From Planctomycetaceae bacterium (GTDB lineage: Bacteria > Planctomycetota > Phycisphaerae > UBA1845 > UTPLA1): a stretch of 59,317 nt of DNA. Under the pieces are notes generated by a model, which worked only from the letters and a program-made list of their open reading frames with translations, searched no databases and was not told the DNA's origin. The DNA lies in assembly GCA_011525745.1 (NCBI GenBank), contig WYBU01000071.1, positions 1 to 59,317 on the forward strand. The letters run 5' to 3'. This document shows, one piece after another, positions 58,531 to 59,317 of this stretch (positions within the stretch are counted from its first letter, which is position 1; each line of letters begins with the position of its first letter). A program made the position numbers and the translations under genes.

Positions 58531-59166
58531 ATGAAGAACGCCGGAAGCGTCGTGGTTCTCGATCATCCGCTGATTCAGCAGAAGCTCGCGCATGCGCGCG
58601 ACGAGCGCACCGGCCGGCGGGAATTCCGCGACCTGCTGTCCGAAATCGCGGGATTAATGGTTTTCGAGCTGACGCGCGACTACGCCACGACCGAATATCC
58701 GCTGCGGACGCCGATGGGGCCGTGCACCGGCCGGGTGCTGGCGGCGGACATCGCCGTCGTGCCCGTGCTGCGGGCCGGACTGGGCATGGCCGACGGGATT
58801 CTGCGGCTGATTCCGCAGGCTCGGGTGGGACACCTGGGCGTTTATCGCGATGAAAAAACGCTGGAACCCATCGCCTACTACGACAAGCTGCCGGCCAACA
58901 TCGCCGAGTGCGAGGTGATTGTCATCGACCCGATGCTGGCCACCGGCGGCAGCAGCAGCCACGCGGTGTCGATCATCAAGCGTCACAGCGCGCGGCGCAT
59001 CAAGTTTCTGTGCCTGGTCGCCGCGCCGGAGGGCATCCGGCGGCTGACGGCCGATCATCCCGACGTGCCGATCTACACGGCGGCGATCGACGAGCGGCTG
59101 GATGCGCGGGGGTACATCGTCCCGGGGCTGGGCGACGCGGGGGATCGGTTGTATGGGACGGTGTGA
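58531..59166 (+). CDS. upp: Uracil phosphoribosyltransferase
   Basis: 211 residues, normal length. The N-terminus matches UPRT (VVVLDHPLIQQKLAHARDER; RREFRDLLSEIAGLMVFELT). The catalytic arm VVPVLRAGLGMADGILRLIP and PRPP-binding loop VIVIDPMLATGGSSSHAVSI are intact. The C-terminus IVPGLGDAGDRLYGT binds uracil. It makes UMP from uracil and PRPP for pyrimidine salvage. GAGGAG lies about 8-10 nt upstream. No uraA transporter is adjacent. Confidence 0.97.
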   Translation: MKNAGSVVVLDHPLIQQKLAHARDERTGRREFRDLLSEIAGLMVFELTRDYATTEYPLRTPMGPCTGRVLAADIAVVPVLRAGLGMADGILRLIPQARVGHLGVYRDEKTLEPIAYYDKLPANIAECEVIVIDPMLATGGSSSHAVSIIKRHSARRIKFLCLVAAPEGIRRLTADHPDVPIYTAAIDERLDARGYIVPGLGDAGDRLYGTV

Positions 59167-59317
59167 TTACCCCGCGTGGCACGGGCTTGTAGCCAATACT
59201 GTCCGGAACTTTGCGGGAGGGTGGTTCACGCACCGCTCATGCAAAATTAACGGATTCTTAACTTGCGCTGCCCCCCCCCCCCGTCTGGTCTACTGGCGGC
59301 CATGCGGATGCCGACCC
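59167..59317. other. Window end: truncated family B arm and a 12-C homopolymer
   Basis: GCACGGGCTTGTAGCC near 59179 is a family B hairpin whose right arm has decayed. A run of 12 C residues occupies 59271-59282. No gene is visible before the window ends. Confidence 0.6.

Noticed and set aside
1..59317. tRNA or rRNA genes
   Set aside because: I looked for cloverleaf signatures such as GGTTCGAATCC in the gaps and found none; no rRNA-like stretches are visible by eye.

Overview
The window is high-GC bacterial chromosomal DNA, most likely from a planctomycete (Planctomycetota). The clues are: a PEP-CTERM sorting signal; a pseudopilin-like protein of the kind abundant in that phylum; an lpxC-fabZ fusion inside an lpx operon; one long fused SecDF; a tandem CcsA/ResB cytochrome c maturation pair; and intergenic DNA full of short GC-rich palindromes. 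The phylum call is inference from gene content; no rRNA gene is present. I found no tRNA, rRNA, CRISPR array or complete insertion sequence.

Layout. 1-1790 is accessory-looking: a small exported protein, a broken RHS/YD-repeat fragment and a cluster of palindromic repeats, with the first ~850 bases lower in GC. 1.8-6.4 kb holds metF, an exported glutathione-peroxidase-like protein, a pseudopilin-like protein, a membrane-anchored unknown and a PEP-CTERM protein. 6.5-22.5 kb is one large minus-strand flagellar cluster, read right to left: flgN-like, sensor kinase, sigma-54 activator, [sigma-54 promoter] flgB, flgC, fliE, fliF, fliG, fliH, fliI, fliJ, motE-like, fliK, flgD, flgE, flbD. It encodes the early basal body, MS ring and switch, export ATPase and hook parts, together with its likely two-component control.

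22.7-30.7 kb has a large TPR membrane protein, two unknowns, ftsH, an lptE-like lipoprotein gene, a 27-bp tandem array and a PEGA-domain lipoprotein gene. 30.9-34.1 kb has rnr, with unusual insertions, and a YlbF-family gene. 34.5-39.4 kb is the ccsA/resB pair. 39.5-44.6 kb is a plus-strand outer-membrane operon, skp-lpxD-lpxC/fabZ-lpxA-gfo, whose last gene suggests a diamino-sugar lipid A. 44.8-50.2 kb has a LysM protein, secDF and a small exported unknown. 50.5-52.6 kb is rpmB-gatC-gatA. 52.8-59.3 kb has a GT39-type membrane glycosyltransferase, leuS and upp.

Three cross-cutting signals look most interesting. First, several genes have a near-consensus -10 hexamer only 7-11 nt before the start codon, implying leaderless or nearly leaderless mRNAs. 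Second, at least six families of short palindromes fill nearly every intergenic gap, including the gaps inside the flagellar cluster; one pair forms a conserved composite element and one forms a MITE-like structure. Third, a good sigma-54 promoter precedes flgB, just downstream of the gene for an NtrC-type activator. I did not find a clearly novel multi-gene system.
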